Below, piece after piece: positions 8,803 through 17,054 of a DNA stretch of 64,000 nt; the stretch's first letter is position 1; each line of letters starts with the position of its first letter. Source of the DNA: Tersicoccus solisilvae (GTDB lineage: Bacteria; Actinomycetota; Actinomycetes; Actinomycetales; Micrococcaceae); contig NZ_BMJI01000006.1 of NCBI RefSeq assembly GCF_014643255.1, positions 1 to 64,000 of the forward strand, given 5' to 3'. The notes under the pieces were generated by a model that was not told where the DNA came from, ran no database searches, and saw only the letters and a program-made list of their open reading frames with translations. The translations under genes were made by a program, and so were the position numbers.

Positions 8803-10389
8803 TCAGCCCGGGCGACGGTATTCGGCGATCTCGTCGAGGCTGCCGGAGTACACCGTGCGGCCCCCGGTGAGCCCGGCGGACCGCAGCACCGCGTCCTCGT
8901 CGGCCCGTTGCCGTGCCGGTGCGTCGATCCGGCGCACCACCCACAGCCGGTCCTCCGCGCGGAGCCGGGCGGTCACCTGGTCGAGGGGCCGGGAGAGGTC
9001 GTCGATGGTGTCACTCTGCTCGGCGTCCACCGCCCAGGTCACGTCGGTCAGCCGCGCGAAGTCGTCCGGGTACGACACGGCGATCCGCCGGCTGGACAAC
9101 CCGATCAGCCCGGTCTCGCCGGCCGACCGAGGCGCGAAGTAGACCCCGTCGCCGGTGCCGGCGTGCTCCCGCAGGTAGTCCCCCACCGCGCGGTAGTCGG
9201 CCCCGCTCTTCGCGTCGGGCGTGCGCTGAGACCACCAGACCGGGGCGACGGCGGCCACGAGCAGCGCCGCGGCGACCACCCGCCACCAGCGTCGCCGCAG
9301 GGCGAGCAGCCCGACGCCGACCAGCAGCGCCACCGCGAAGCTGGTGAAGGTGAGGTAGCGGGGGTTGTACATCGGGTCGACGGCCAGGACGTACACGCCG
9401 AGCACCACGGTCGGCAGCACGACCGCCGGCAGCGCCCACGCCAGGGCCGGCCAGGACCCCGGCGCGCCGGTGCCCGGGGCCGGGGAGGCACGCCTGCGCA
9501 GGGCCGCGACCGCCCCGACCAGCACGAGCAGCCAGCCGATGGCGGCGGCCGCCACGGCCGCGAACTGCCAGGCCGGCGTGCCCCGCTCGGGCAGGACGCC
9601 GGTGGGGGTGCCGCCGAGGAACCACTGATTGACCAGCACGTTCCGGACCCACTCCGCGAAGCCGATCGGGTTCGGCGCGATCTGACCGCGTTCGGCGACG
9701 CTCAGGAGCAGGATGGGAGAGCTCAGGACGGCGGCCCCGACCGCCGCGCCGAGCCAGCGCAGCAGTACGCCGCGGCCGGAGCGCAGCAGGAGCAGGCTGA
9801 GCCCGTGTCCTGCCACGAGGAGGGCGGCATAGATGTTCGTGGCCACCGCGAAGCCGGCGACGAGGGCGTACCCGATCCACCATCCGGCGCGGCGGTGACG
9901 GGTGGCCGCGACCAGGAGCACGGTGGCCCACACCCCGCCGGCCAGCGCGAGCGCGAAGGGCCGCGCCTCGATGCCCGCCCACGTCACCCGCGGCAGGATC
10001 GCGAACACGAGGGCGGCGGCGACGCCGAGCCGACGCCCTCCGGTCAGCCGCCCGAGCCAGTAGGTGCCGGCGGCAGCGAGCACGATCGCGCCGACGCTGA
10101 GGGCACGGATGCCGAACTCGTCGTCGCCGACGACGAGTCGCCACCCGTGCAGGGCGACGTAGTACACGGCATGGACGGCGTCGATCGAGGAGATCAGGGC
10201 GCCGATCTCGGCGACGGGACGGTCCGCGCTGCTGATGGAGGCCGCCTCGTCGGTCCAGAAGGACGGCACCCAGGAGAACAGGGCACTGACGAAGCCGGCC
10301 ACGACCGCGAGGATCGCGGCCAGCGCGTGGTCCGCGGCGGTGACGCTCGGGGTGACCGCTCCGTCGCGGGTGGCGGTTGCCGTGGCCAT
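8803..10389 (-). CDS. GT39-like polyprenyl-linked glycosyltransferase, polytopic membrane protein
   Basis: A 528-residue membrane protein starting at ATG 10389, with roughly ten transmembrane helices and a soluble C-terminal domain. The first periplasmic loop contains FWTDEAASISS, whose adjacent Asp-Glu is the catalytic acidic pair typical of the ArnT/Pmt (GT-C, family 39) fold, and a later loop has YNPRYLTF. These enzymes transfer a sugar from a polyprenyl phosphate donor to lipid, protein or polysaccharide outside the membrane. The acceptor is unknown. An acyltransferase gene converges with it. No other glycan genes are nearby. Confidence 0.82.
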   Translation of the reverse strand: MATATATRDGAVTPSVTAADHALAAILAVVAGFVSALFSWVPSFWTDEAASISSADRPVAEIGALISSIDAVHAVYYVALHGWRLVVGDDEFGIRALSVGAIVLAAAGTYWLGRLTGGRRLGVAAALVFAILPRVTWAGIEARPFALALAGGVWATVLLVAATRHRRAGWWIGYALVAGFAVATNIYAALLVAGHGLSLLLLRSGRGVLLRWLGAAVGAAVLSSPILLLSVAERGQIAPNPIGFAEWVRNVLVNQWFLGGTPTGVLPERGTPAWQFAAVAAAAIGWLLVLVGAVAALRRRASPAPGTGAPGSWPALAWALPAVVLPTVVLGVYVLAVDPMYNPRYLTFTSFAVALLVGVGLLALRRRWWRVVAAALLVAAVAPVWWSQRTPDAKSGADYRAVGDYLREHAGTGDGVYFAPRSAGETGLIGLSSRRIAVSYPDDFARLTDVTWAVDAEQSDTIDDLSRPLDQVTARLRAEDRLWVVRRIDAPARQRADEDAVLRSAGLTGGRTVYSGSLDEIAEYRRPG

Positions 10390-10455
10390 GGACCGTCCTG
10401 ACACGGGGCGAATGATCGGCGTCAATGTAGCACGCCGACCTTCGCCCGCCGCGCG

Positions 10456-11397
10456 TCAGGCCGCCGTCACCGTGGAGGTCAGGTGCAGGGCGCCGGAGCG
10501 CGGGTTCCAGCCGGTGAACCGGGCGCCGTCCGGGTCCGCGGGAACCCCGTCGACCCGGACCGCCACGGTGGCCGGCAGCCGCACCGGAGCGGCGAAGGCG
10601 ACGTCCCAGTGGAACGCCGCGGGCAGCCGGACGGTGGCCAGCCCGCGGGAGGCCGTGAACATGCCGTGCGCGATGGCGCCCTTCATCCCGAGCAGCCGGG
10701 CGGTGGGCCCGCTGACGTGAATGGGGTTCCAGTCCCCGCTCACCGCGGCGAAACGACGACCGGTGTCCGCGCCCAGCCGCCACTGACCGGTGGGCACCGG
10801 CGGCTCGAACGGCGCTCGCGGGCTCGATGTCGTCTCCTGCGTCCCGTCCGCCGCGGGCAGGCGCAGGCCGCGGGCGAGGTACGTGGAGCGGTCGACGGCG
10901 ACCGGCGGCGCGACCCCGCCGTCGGCCTCGTCGGCGATCTCGCTGACGACGTCGACGAGGGTGCCCGACCGGTGGGCGCGCAGCCGCTCGACCCGGGTGG
11001 TCACGCTCAGGACGCTGGCCAGGGTGAGCGGGCGCCGCTGGTGCCACGCGTTCTGCAGGTGCACGAGGCCGGCCAGCGGCAGCGGGACGTCGTCCCGCGC
11101 CAGCAACGCCGTCGCGACGGGGAAGACGAGCGCGTGCACATAGCCCGGGGGCAGGTCGTCCGAGCCGGGCGCCCGCACCAGGTGCGCGAAGGCGGTCAGC
11201 CGCGCCGGGTCCGGCCGGATGCCGGTCGCCCGGTAGGCGATGCCGGGAAGACCGTCGGCCGGTCGGGAGCGCCGGGGCAGGACGGCCCCGACGGCGCCGG
11301 TCAGCGCCGCCGGCACCTGGCGGGCATAGAGGCCGGCGAGTGACGGCACCGCCGGCAGGTCCACCACCCGCTGCTGCGCGTGGTTCCCCGCAGCCAT
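10456..11397 (-). CDS. MaoC-like (R)-hydroxyacyl dehydratase, HtdX type
   Basis: A 313-residue double hot-dog protein of the MaoC/HtdX family, which interconverts (3R)-hydroxyacyl and trans-2-enoyl thioesters. The C-terminal half holds the hydratase signature around WNPIHVSGPTARLLGMKGAIAHGM, with the catalytic Asn/Asp-His pair near 220-226; the N-terminal half is the degenerate non-catalytic hot-dog. The ATG at 11397 shares one base with the stop of the fabG4-like gene (TGATG), so the two are coupled; a GTG three bases upstream is an alternative. With fabG4 and the thiolase it forms a unit equivalent to Mycobacterium Rv0241c-Rv0243. Confidence 0.9.
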   Translation of the reverse strand: MAAGNHAQQRVVDLPAVPSLAGLYARQVPAALTGAVGAVLPRRSRPADGLPGIAYRATGIRPDPARLTAFAHLVRAPGSDDLPPGYVHALVFPVATALLARDDVPLPLAGLVHLQNAWHQRRPLTLASVLSVTTRVERLRAHRSGTLVDVVSEIADEADGGVAPPVAVDRSTYLARGLRLPAADGTQETTSSPRAPFEPPVPTGQWRLGADTGRRFAAVSGDWNPIHVSGPTARLLGMKGAIAHGMFTASRGLATVRLPAAFHWDVAFAAPVRLPATVAVRVDGVPADPDGARFTGWNPRSGALHLTSTVTAA

Positions 11398-12734
11398 CAC
11401 GCCCCCACCAGGTTCTGCCCGCAGACCCGCAGGGTCTGGCCGGTGATGCCGCCGGCGGCGTCGCTGGCGAGGAACGCGATCGCCTCGGCCACGTCCGTCG
11501 GCCGGCCGCCCTGCTGGAGGCTGTTCAGCCGCCGCGCGACCTCGCGGGTGGCGAACGGGATCCGTGCGGTCATCTCGGTCTCGATGAAGCCGGGCGCGAC
11601 GGCGTTGATGGTGGCCCCCGCCGGCACGGCGGCCGCGGTGGCCGCGACCATGCCCATCACCCCGGCCTTCGAGGCGGCGTAGTTGGTCTGACCCCGGTTG
11701 CCCGCGATGCCACTGGTCGAGGCCAGGCTCACGATTCGCCCGCCGGCACCGAACACGTCCGAGGCGAGGAACTGCTCGTTCATCCGCAGCTGGGCGGCGA
11801 GGTTGACGGCGATCACCGCGTCCCACCGCGCCGCGTCCATATTCGCGAGCAGCTTGTCGCGGGTGATCCCGGCGTTGTGCACGACGATGTCCAACCGGCC
11901 GTACCGGTCCCGGGCGTGCGCGAGAATCCGCTCCCCCGCGTCCGGGGCGGTGATGTCCAGTTGCAGGGCGGTACCCCCGAGCCCGTTGGCGACTCCGGCC
12001 AGCGCCTCCCCCGCGGCCGGCACGTCGACGGCGATCACCCGCGCGCCGTCCCGGTGCAGGGTCGCCGCGATCGCCGCCCCGATGCCCCGCGCCGCGCCCG
12101 TCACCACGGCCACCTTGCCGGTCAGCGGACGGGTGGTGTCGGCGTCCGGGGCCCCCTGCCCGTCCACCACCGTGAGGAACTGTCCGTCGACGAAGGCACT
12201 GCGGCCCGAGAGCAGGAAACGCAGGGCCCCGAGCACGGAGGTCGCGGTCACCGGCAGGCCGTCCCGCACCAGGATGCCGTTGCCGGTGGCCCCGCCGCGC
12301 AGCTCGTGCGCGAGCGAGCGCAGCAGACCCTCGACCCCGCGCCGGGCCGCGGCCATGGCCGGGTCGGTCGTGTCGGCGGCGGGCCGGGAGAGCGTGATCA
12401 CCCGGCCGCCCGGGCGCAGGTCCCGCAACGCCTCGGCGACGGCGAGGACCGGCGTCGACAGCGCGGTGGGATCGGCGACGTCGTCGAGCACCAGCACGAT
12501 CGCGCCGAGCCGCTGCTTCGGCCGGTGGTGGCGGACGACCTCGAGGTCCCAGCCCAGCAGCTCGTCCGCCAGCTCCTGCGCGCCGGCGCCGGCGCCGACC
12601 AGCAGCGTCGGCCCGTCGACGAGCGGGTCGCCGGGCCGGTACCGGCGCAGCTCCACCGGCCGTGGCAGCCCGAGGCGCCGGGCCAGGCCGGCGAACGGGG
12701 CCGCGTTGACGAGGTTCAGGTAGGTGTCGGTCAT
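11397..12734 (-). CDS. fabG4: Two-domain 3-oxoacyl-ACP/CoA reductase, FabG4 type
   Basis: A 445-residue high-molecular-weight FabG. Residues 1 to about 200 form a Rossmann-like domain with no intact nucleotide motif (flavodoxin-like in FabG4). The second half is a classical SDR: VAVVTGAARGIGAAIA near 210, HNAGITRDKLL, catalytic NYAASKAG, and INAVAPGFIETEMTARIPF. FabG4 uses NADH to reduce 3-oxoacyl-CoA and is distinct from the housekeeping FabG at 33956. It lies between the thiolase (31-base gap) and the MaoC gene (overlap), giving a thiolase-reductase-dehydratase operon. The gene symbol follows the mycobacterial orthologue. Confidence 0.92.
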   Translation of the reverse strand: MTDTYLNLVNAAPFAGLARRLGLPRPVELRRYRPGDPLVDGPTLLVGAGAGAQELADELLGWDLEVVRHHRPKQRLGAIVLVLDDVADPTALSTPVLAVAEALRDLRPGGRVITLSRPAADTTDPAMAAARRGVEGLLRSLAHELRGGATGNGILVRDGLPVTATSVLGALRFLLSGRSAFVDGQFLTVVDGQGAPDADTTRPLTGKVAVVTGAARGIGAAIAATLHRDGARVIAVDVPAAGEALAGVANGLGGTALQLDITAPDAGERILAHARDRYGRLDIVVHNAGITRDKLLANMDAARWDAVIAVNLAAQLRMNEQFLASDVFGAGGRIVSLASTSGIAGNRGQTNYAASKAGVMGMVAATAAAVPAGATINAVAPGFIETEMTARIPFATREVARRLNSLQQGGRPTDVAEAIAFLASDAAGGITGQTLRVCGQNLVGA

Positions 12735-12765
12735 GACGCTCCTTCCGGGTGGACGCGGGGCCGGG

Positions 12766-14130
12766 TCAGTGGGACTCGAGGATGGCGACGACGCCCTGGC
12801 CGCCGGCCGCGCAGACCGAGACCAGGCCGCGGGTGCGCCGCCCCGTGGAGGCGGCCGTCTCGGCGAGCTGCTTGGCCAGCGAGCCGACGATCCGCCCGCC
12901 GGTGGCCGCGAACGGGTGACCGGCGGCCAGCGACGAGCCGTTGACGTTGAGCTTGCTCCGGTCGATCGAGCCGAGCGGCGCGTCCAGCCCGAGCCGGGTG
13001 CGGCAGTACTCGGCGTCCTCCCAGGCGGCCAGTGCGGAGAGCACGGTCGACGCGAACGCCTCGTGGATCTCGTAGTAGTCGAAGTCGGCCAGGCCCAACC
13101 CGTGGCGGGCGAGCAGCCGCGGCACCGCGTACACCGGGGCCATCAGCAGGCCCTCGGCGCCGTTGACGAAGTCCACGGCGGCGGCCTCGGCGTCGATCAC
13201 GTCGGCCAGCATCGGCAGCTCGTGCTGCTGTGCCCACTCCTCCGAGGCCAGCAGCACCGCGGAGGCGCCGTCGGTCAGCGGAGTCGAGTTGCCGGCGGTC
13301 ATCGTCGCCGGGGTGGGCAGGGACTTCCCGAACACCGGGGAGAGTTTCCCGAGCTTCTCGAGGCTGCTGTCGGCCCGCAGGTTGGTGTCGCGCGTGACGC
13401 CCCGGTAGGAGGTGGTCAGGTCGTCGAAGAAGCCGCGGTCCCAGGCGGCGGCGAGATTGCGGTGGCTGGCCAGCGCCAGCTCGTCCTGCGCCTCGCGGGT
13501 GATCTCCCACAGCGCCGTCGTCACAGCCTGGTGCTCGCCCATCGACAGCCCCGTGCGTGGTTCACCCGTCGAGGGTGCGTTGGGGGTGAGGTCGCGCGGG
13601 CGCAGTTTCAGCACCGCGGCCAGCTTCTGCTGGGTGGTCTTCGCTCGGCCGAGCTCGAGCAGCACCTGGCGCAGCCCCTCGCTCACCGCGATCGGCGCGT
13701 CGGAGGCGCTGTCCACGCCGCCGGCGATCCCGGACTCGATCTGGCCGAGCCGGATCTTGTTCGCCAGCCCGACGACCGTCTCCAGCCCGGTGGCACAGGC
13801 CTGCTGCAGGTCGTACGCGGGAGTGGTCGGATCGAGCGCCGAGCCGAGCACCGCCTCGCGGGTGAGATTGAAGTCCCGGGAGTGCTTCAGCACGGCGCCG
13901 GCGGCGACCTCGCCGATCCGCTCCCCGGCCAGGCCGTAGCGCGCGACCAGCCCGTCGATGGCGGCGGTGAGCATGTCCTGGTTCGACGCGCGGGCGTACG
14001 GCCCGTTCGCGCGAGCGAACGGGATCCGGTTGCCGCCCACGACGACGGCGCGCCGGACGGAGGGGGACGAGGACGGGGTGCTGGTGGGCCGGGTGGCCGG
14101 GGTGGGGGTGCTGGTGGCGTCCTGGGGCAT
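12766..14130 (-). CDS. Acetyl-CoA acetyltransferase / 3-ketoacyl-CoA thiolase, FadA2 type
   Basis: A 454-residue thiolase. C112 in QQACATG is the acyl-accepting nucleophile, H405 in GHPFAATGGR and C440 in CAAGGQG complete the active site. It either cleaves 3-ketoacyl-CoA in beta-oxidation or condenses acetyl-CoA units. About 25 Ser/Thr/Pro-rich residues precede the fold, so an internal start cannot be excluded. It is the first gene of the thiolase-fabG4-maoC operon and is divergent from a tetR gene; the 64-base gap between the two starts contains a perfect palindrome (14164-14194), the likely control site. Confidence 0.93.
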   Translation of the reverse strand: MPQDATSTPTPATRPTSTPSSSPSVRRAVVVGGNRIPFARANGPYARASNQDMLTAAIDGLVARYGLAGERIGEVAAGAVLKHSRDFNLTREAVLGSALDPTTPAYDLQQACATGLETVVGLANKIRLGQIESGIAGGVDSASDAPIAVSEGLRQVLLELGRAKTTQQKLAAVLKLRPRDLTPNAPSTGEPRTGLSMGEHQAVTTALWEITREAQDELALASHRNLAAAWDRGFFDDLTTSYRGVTRDTNLRADSSLEKLGKLSPVFGKSLPTPATMTAGNSTPLTDGASAVLLASEEWAQQHELPMLADVIDAEAAAVDFVNGAEGLLMAPVYAVPRLLARHGLGLADFDYYEIHEAFASTVLSALAAWEDAEYCRTRLGLDAPLGSIDRSKLNVNGSSLAAGHPFAATGGRIVGSLAKQLAETAASTGRRTRGLVSVCAAGGQGVVAILESH

Positions 14131-14163
14131 GACGAACTCGCTCCTTGCATCGACGTGGTTACC

Positions 14164-14194
14164 GGTACCCAGCGTACCTGATACGCTGGGTACC
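14164..14194. promoter_or_regulatory. Perfect palindrome, probable operator of the adjacent TetR regulator
   Basis: Arms GGTACCCAGCGTA and TACGCTGGGTACC match perfectly over 13 bases with a 5-base spacer (CCTGA). It ends immediately before the GTG start of the tetR gene and lies 34 bases from the thiolase start, so a bound dimer would block both divergent genes. TetR-family fatty-acid regulators commonly autoregulate through such sites. Confidence 0.8.
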
Positions 14195-14905
14195 GTGAAT
14201 TCGACCGGACTGCGTCAGGTGACCGCCGAACCGGACGGCCGTTCCCGCCGCTGGCGGGCGCACCGGACCGCGCGGCGGGTCGAGCTCGTGCGGCTCGCGC
14301 GCCGCGCCGTGCACCGGCTCGGCCCCGACGCGTCGATGGACGACATCGCCGCGGCCGCCGGCACCTCCAAGTCCGTGTTCTACCGGTACTTCGGGGACAA
14401 GGCCGGTCTGCAGCAGGCCGTCGCCGAGCGGGTGCTCGGCCGCCTCGAGCAGGAGTTGCACGAGGCCGCCGCCAGCGCCCGCTCGCCCCTCGACGGAGTG
14501 CACGGGATGGTGCACGCCTACCTGCAGCTGGCCGCGGCGTCGCCGCACGTGTACGCGTTCGTCACCGCGGGTCCCACCGCCGGCGCTCACATCCATCACT
14601 TCTTCAGCGCGGTCTCGACCCTGATGTCGGAGCCGATGCGCCGGTACCTGGAGGGTCGGCGCACGGCACCGGACGCCTCCCCGGTCCTGGCCTACTGGCC
14701 GACGGCGGCGATCGGGCTCGTGCGCAACGCGGGCGAGCAGTGGCTCGCCACGGCGGAAGGTCCGGACAAGCCGGACCTCGACGACTTCGCCGACCTGCTC
14801 ACCGGGTGGCTGCTCGACGGCGTGATGACCCACCCCGGCACCCGCTCGTTCCCCACCGCTCCCCGCCCCGCGCCCGATTCCCCCACCACGAAGGAACACC
14901 GATGA
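14195..14905 (+). CDS. TetR-family transcriptional regulator
   Basis: A 236-residue regulator starting at GTG 14195, directly after the palindrome; longer in-frame readings run through the operator and the thiolase start, so are rejected. The helix-turn-helix lies at about 48-67 (MDDIAAAAGTSKSVFYRYFG), where the FYRYF turn is the TetR signature. The C-terminal ligand domain is all-helical. Its stop overlaps the start of the acyl-CoA oxidase-like gene in ATGA (14902-14905), so regulator and enzyme are co-translated. Probable role: repressor of this fatty-acid module, released by an acyl-CoA, inferred from neighbours and operator position. Confidence 0.92.
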   Translation: MNSTGLRQVTAEPDGRSRRWRAHRTARRVELVRLARRAVHRLGPDASMDDIAAAAGTSKSVFYRYFGDKAGLQQAVAERVLGRLEQELHEAAASARSPLDGVHGMVHAYLQLAAASPHVYAFVTAGPTAGAHIHHFFSAVSTLMSEPMRRYLEGRRTAPDASPVLAYWPTAAIGLVRNAGEQWLATAEGPDKPDLDDFADLLTGWLLDGVMTHPGTRSFPTAPRPAPDSPTTKEHR

Positions 14906-16995
14906 CCACAGTGGACTCCCCGACTCCCGCTCCCTCCCCCGCCGGTTCGGCGACGCCGTCGCTCACCGACACGCCCCACGTCGACGTGCCCGTCCTCGAG
15001 ACGGTGCTGCTGGGCCGCTGGGCCGATGTCCGCCGGCAGGCCCGCGCGCTCGCGGCCCGGGAGGACCTGCACAAGATCGAGGGCCAGCCGTGGGGCGAGC
15101 ACCGGGAGCGCGTGCTCGGCCAGCTCCACACCCTCGTGGCGGAGGACGCCGTGCACCGGGCGTTCCCGACGCGGCTCGGCGGCGAGGACAACCACGGTGG
15201 CAACATCGCCGGCTTCGAGGAGCTCGTCGTGGCCGACCCCTCGCTGCAGATCAAGGCCGGCGTGCAGTGGGGCCTGTTCGGCTCGGCCGTGCTGCACCTG
15301 GGCACCGAGGCCCACCACGACGCGTGGCTTCCCGGGATCATGGACATGACCATCCCCGGGGCGTTCGCGATGACCGAGACGGGGCACGGCTCCGACGTGG
15401 CCTCCATCGCCACCACCGCGACCTACGACCCGGCCACCGAGGAGTTCGACCTGCACACCCCGTTCCGGGCGGCGTGGAAGGACTACCTCGGCAACGCCGC
15501 CCTGCACGGCCGGGCGGCGGTGGTGTTCGCCCAGCTCGTCACCGGCGGCGTCAACCACGGGGTGCACGCCCTCTATGTGCCGATCCGGGACGAGGACGGC
15601 GCGTTCCTGCCCGGTATCGGCGGTGAGGACGACGGGCACAAGGGCGGCCTCAACGGCATCGACAACGGTCGCCTGCACTTCACGCACGTGCGGGTCCCCC
15701 GGTTCAACCTGCTCGACCGGTACGGCGCGGTCGCCGCCGACGGCGCCTACAGCTCGCCGATCGCCAGCCCGGGGCGGCGGTTCTTCACCATGCTCGGCAC
15801 GCTGGTGCAGGGGCGGGTGTCCCTCGACGGGGCCAGTGTCGCGGCGAGCAAGGTGGCCCTGCAGATCGCCGTCACGTACGCCAACCAGCGCCGCCAGTTC
15901 GGTTCCGGCACCGGCGAGGAGGAGGTGCTCCTGGACTACCAGCGGCACCAGCGGCGACTGATCACCCGGATCGCGCGCACCTACGCCGGGTCCTTCGCCC
16001 ACGAGGAGCTGCTCGCCCGGTTCGACGACGTGTTCTCCGGGGCCCACGACACCGACGAGGACCGGCAGGACCTCGAGACCCTCGCCGCGGCCCTGAAGGC
16101 GGCGTCCACGTGGAACGCGCTGGACACGCTGCAGGAGTGCCGGGAGGCGTGCGGCGGTGCCGGCTTCCTGTCGGAGAACCGCTTCACGAGCCTGCGCGCC
16201 GACCTGGACGTCTACGCCACCTTCGAGGGCGACAACACCGTGCTGCTGCAGCTGGTGGCCAAGCGGCTGCTCACCGACTACGCCAACGACTTCCGGGGCA
16301 TCGACTTCGGCGCCATGGCCCGGTACGCCGTGGGCCAGGCCGCCGACCGCACGTTCAGCCGCTCGGGTCTGCGGCAGGCGGTGCAGTTCTTCACCGACCG
16401 CGGCGACCAGCGGCTCGCCGTCAACGCGCTGCGGGAGGAGGGCGCCCAGCGGGCGCTGCTGACCGGCCGCGTCGAGGACATGGTCGCCGAGGTCGCCCAG
16501 CATCTGCGGGCGGCGCGGAAGCTGCCCGCCGAGAAGGCCGCGTCGGTCTTCAACTCCCACCAGCACGAGCTGATCGAGACGGCCCGGGCGCACGGCGAGC
16601 TGCTGCAGTGGGAGGCGTTCACCGCCGCCCTGCCCGGGATCGAGGACGCGGGGACCCGCACCGTGCTGACCTGGGTCCGCGACCTGTACGGCCTGACGCT
16701 GGTCGAGGAGAACATCGGCTGGTACCTGATGCACGGCCGCATCTCGATGCAGCGGGCACGCACGCTCACCGGGTACGTCAACCGGTTGCTGGCCCGGCTG
16801 CGCCCGCACGCGCAGGACCTGGTCGACGCCTTCGGCTACCAGCAGGCGCACCTGCGCGCCGCGATCGCCACCGGCGCCGAGGCGCACCGTCAGGACGAGG
16901 CCCGGGCCCACCAGCGGCGCGAACGGGCGAACGGCGACGCCCCGGTCGACGAAAAGGTGCTGTACGCGCGGGAGTCCCGCAAGCGCGGCGCCTGA
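14902..16995 (+). CDS. Acyl-CoA oxidase-like / large acyl-CoA dehydrogenase family flavoenzyme
   Basis: A 697-residue flavoprotein with acyl-CoA oxidase architecture: a short N-terminal helical domain, the middle beta domain with AMTETGHGSDVASIATTATY, the second helical domain with ACGGAGFLSENR, and YATFEGDNTVLLQ, whose E442 is the expected catalytic base of acyl-CoA oxidases. A further C-terminal helical domain of about 200 residues follows. It would form trans-2-enoyl-CoA from acyl-CoA, passing electrons either to oxygen or to ETF; sequence alone does not decide. The start overlaps the tetR stop by four bases. Together with the divergent thiolase operon it makes up a nearly complete beta-oxidation set. 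A strong terminator follows. Confidence 0.9.
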   Translation: MTTVDSPTPAPSPAGSATPSLTDTPHVDVPVLETVLLGRWADVRRQARALAAREDLHKIEGQPWGEHRERVLGQLHTLVAEDAVHRAFPTRLGGEDNHGGNIAGFEELVVADPSLQIKAGVQWGLFGSAVLHLGTEAHHDAWLPGIMDMTIPGAFAMTETGHGSDVASIATTATYDPATEEFDLHTPFRAAWKDYLGNAALHGRAAVVFAQLVTGGVNHGVHALYVPIRDEDGAFLPGIGGEDDGHKGGLNGIDNGRLHFTHVRVPRFNLLDRYGAVAADGAYSSPIASPGRRFFTMLGTLVQGRVSLDGASVAASKVALQIAVTYANQRRQFGSGTGEEEVLLDYQRHQRRLITRIARTYAGSFAHEELLARFDDVFSGAHDTDEDRQDLETLAAALKAASTWNALDTLQECREACGGAGFLSENRFTSLRADLDVYATFEGDNTVLLQLVAKRLLTDYANDFRGIDFGAMARYAVGQAADRTFSRSGLRQAVQFFTDRGDQRLAVNALREEGAQRALLTGRVEDMVAEVAQHLRAARKLPAEKAASVFNSHQHELIETARAHGELLQWEAFTAALPGIEDAGTRTVLTWVRDLYGLTLVEENIGWYLMHGRISMQRARTLTGYVNRLLARLRPHAQDLVDAFGYQQAHLRAAIATGAEAHRQDEARAHQRRERANGDAPVDEKVLYARESRKRGA

Positions 16996-17004
16996 CGCTG
17001 ACAC

Positions 17005-17044
17005 GGCAACGGCCCCGGACGGTGATCCGTCCGGGGCCGTTGCC
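17005..17044. terminator. Strong hairpin terminator between convergent genes
   Basis: An 18-bp perfect stem (GGCAACGGCCCCGGACGG with its complement) and a TGAT loop. It begins nine bases after the acyl-CoA oxidase stop and ends eleven bases before the convergent glgA stop, so it can end both transcripts. There is no long T-run, as is common in high-GC Actinobacteria. Confidence 0.85.
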
Positions 17045-17054
17045 CTGTCGTCGG

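Noticed and set aside
14692-17004. 770-residue open reading frame on the minus strand opposite the acyl-CoA oxidase-like gene
   Set aside because: It mirrors a well-supported gene; its translation is low complexity (Val, Gly, Arg, His) with no domain, a usual artefact of GC-rich third positions.
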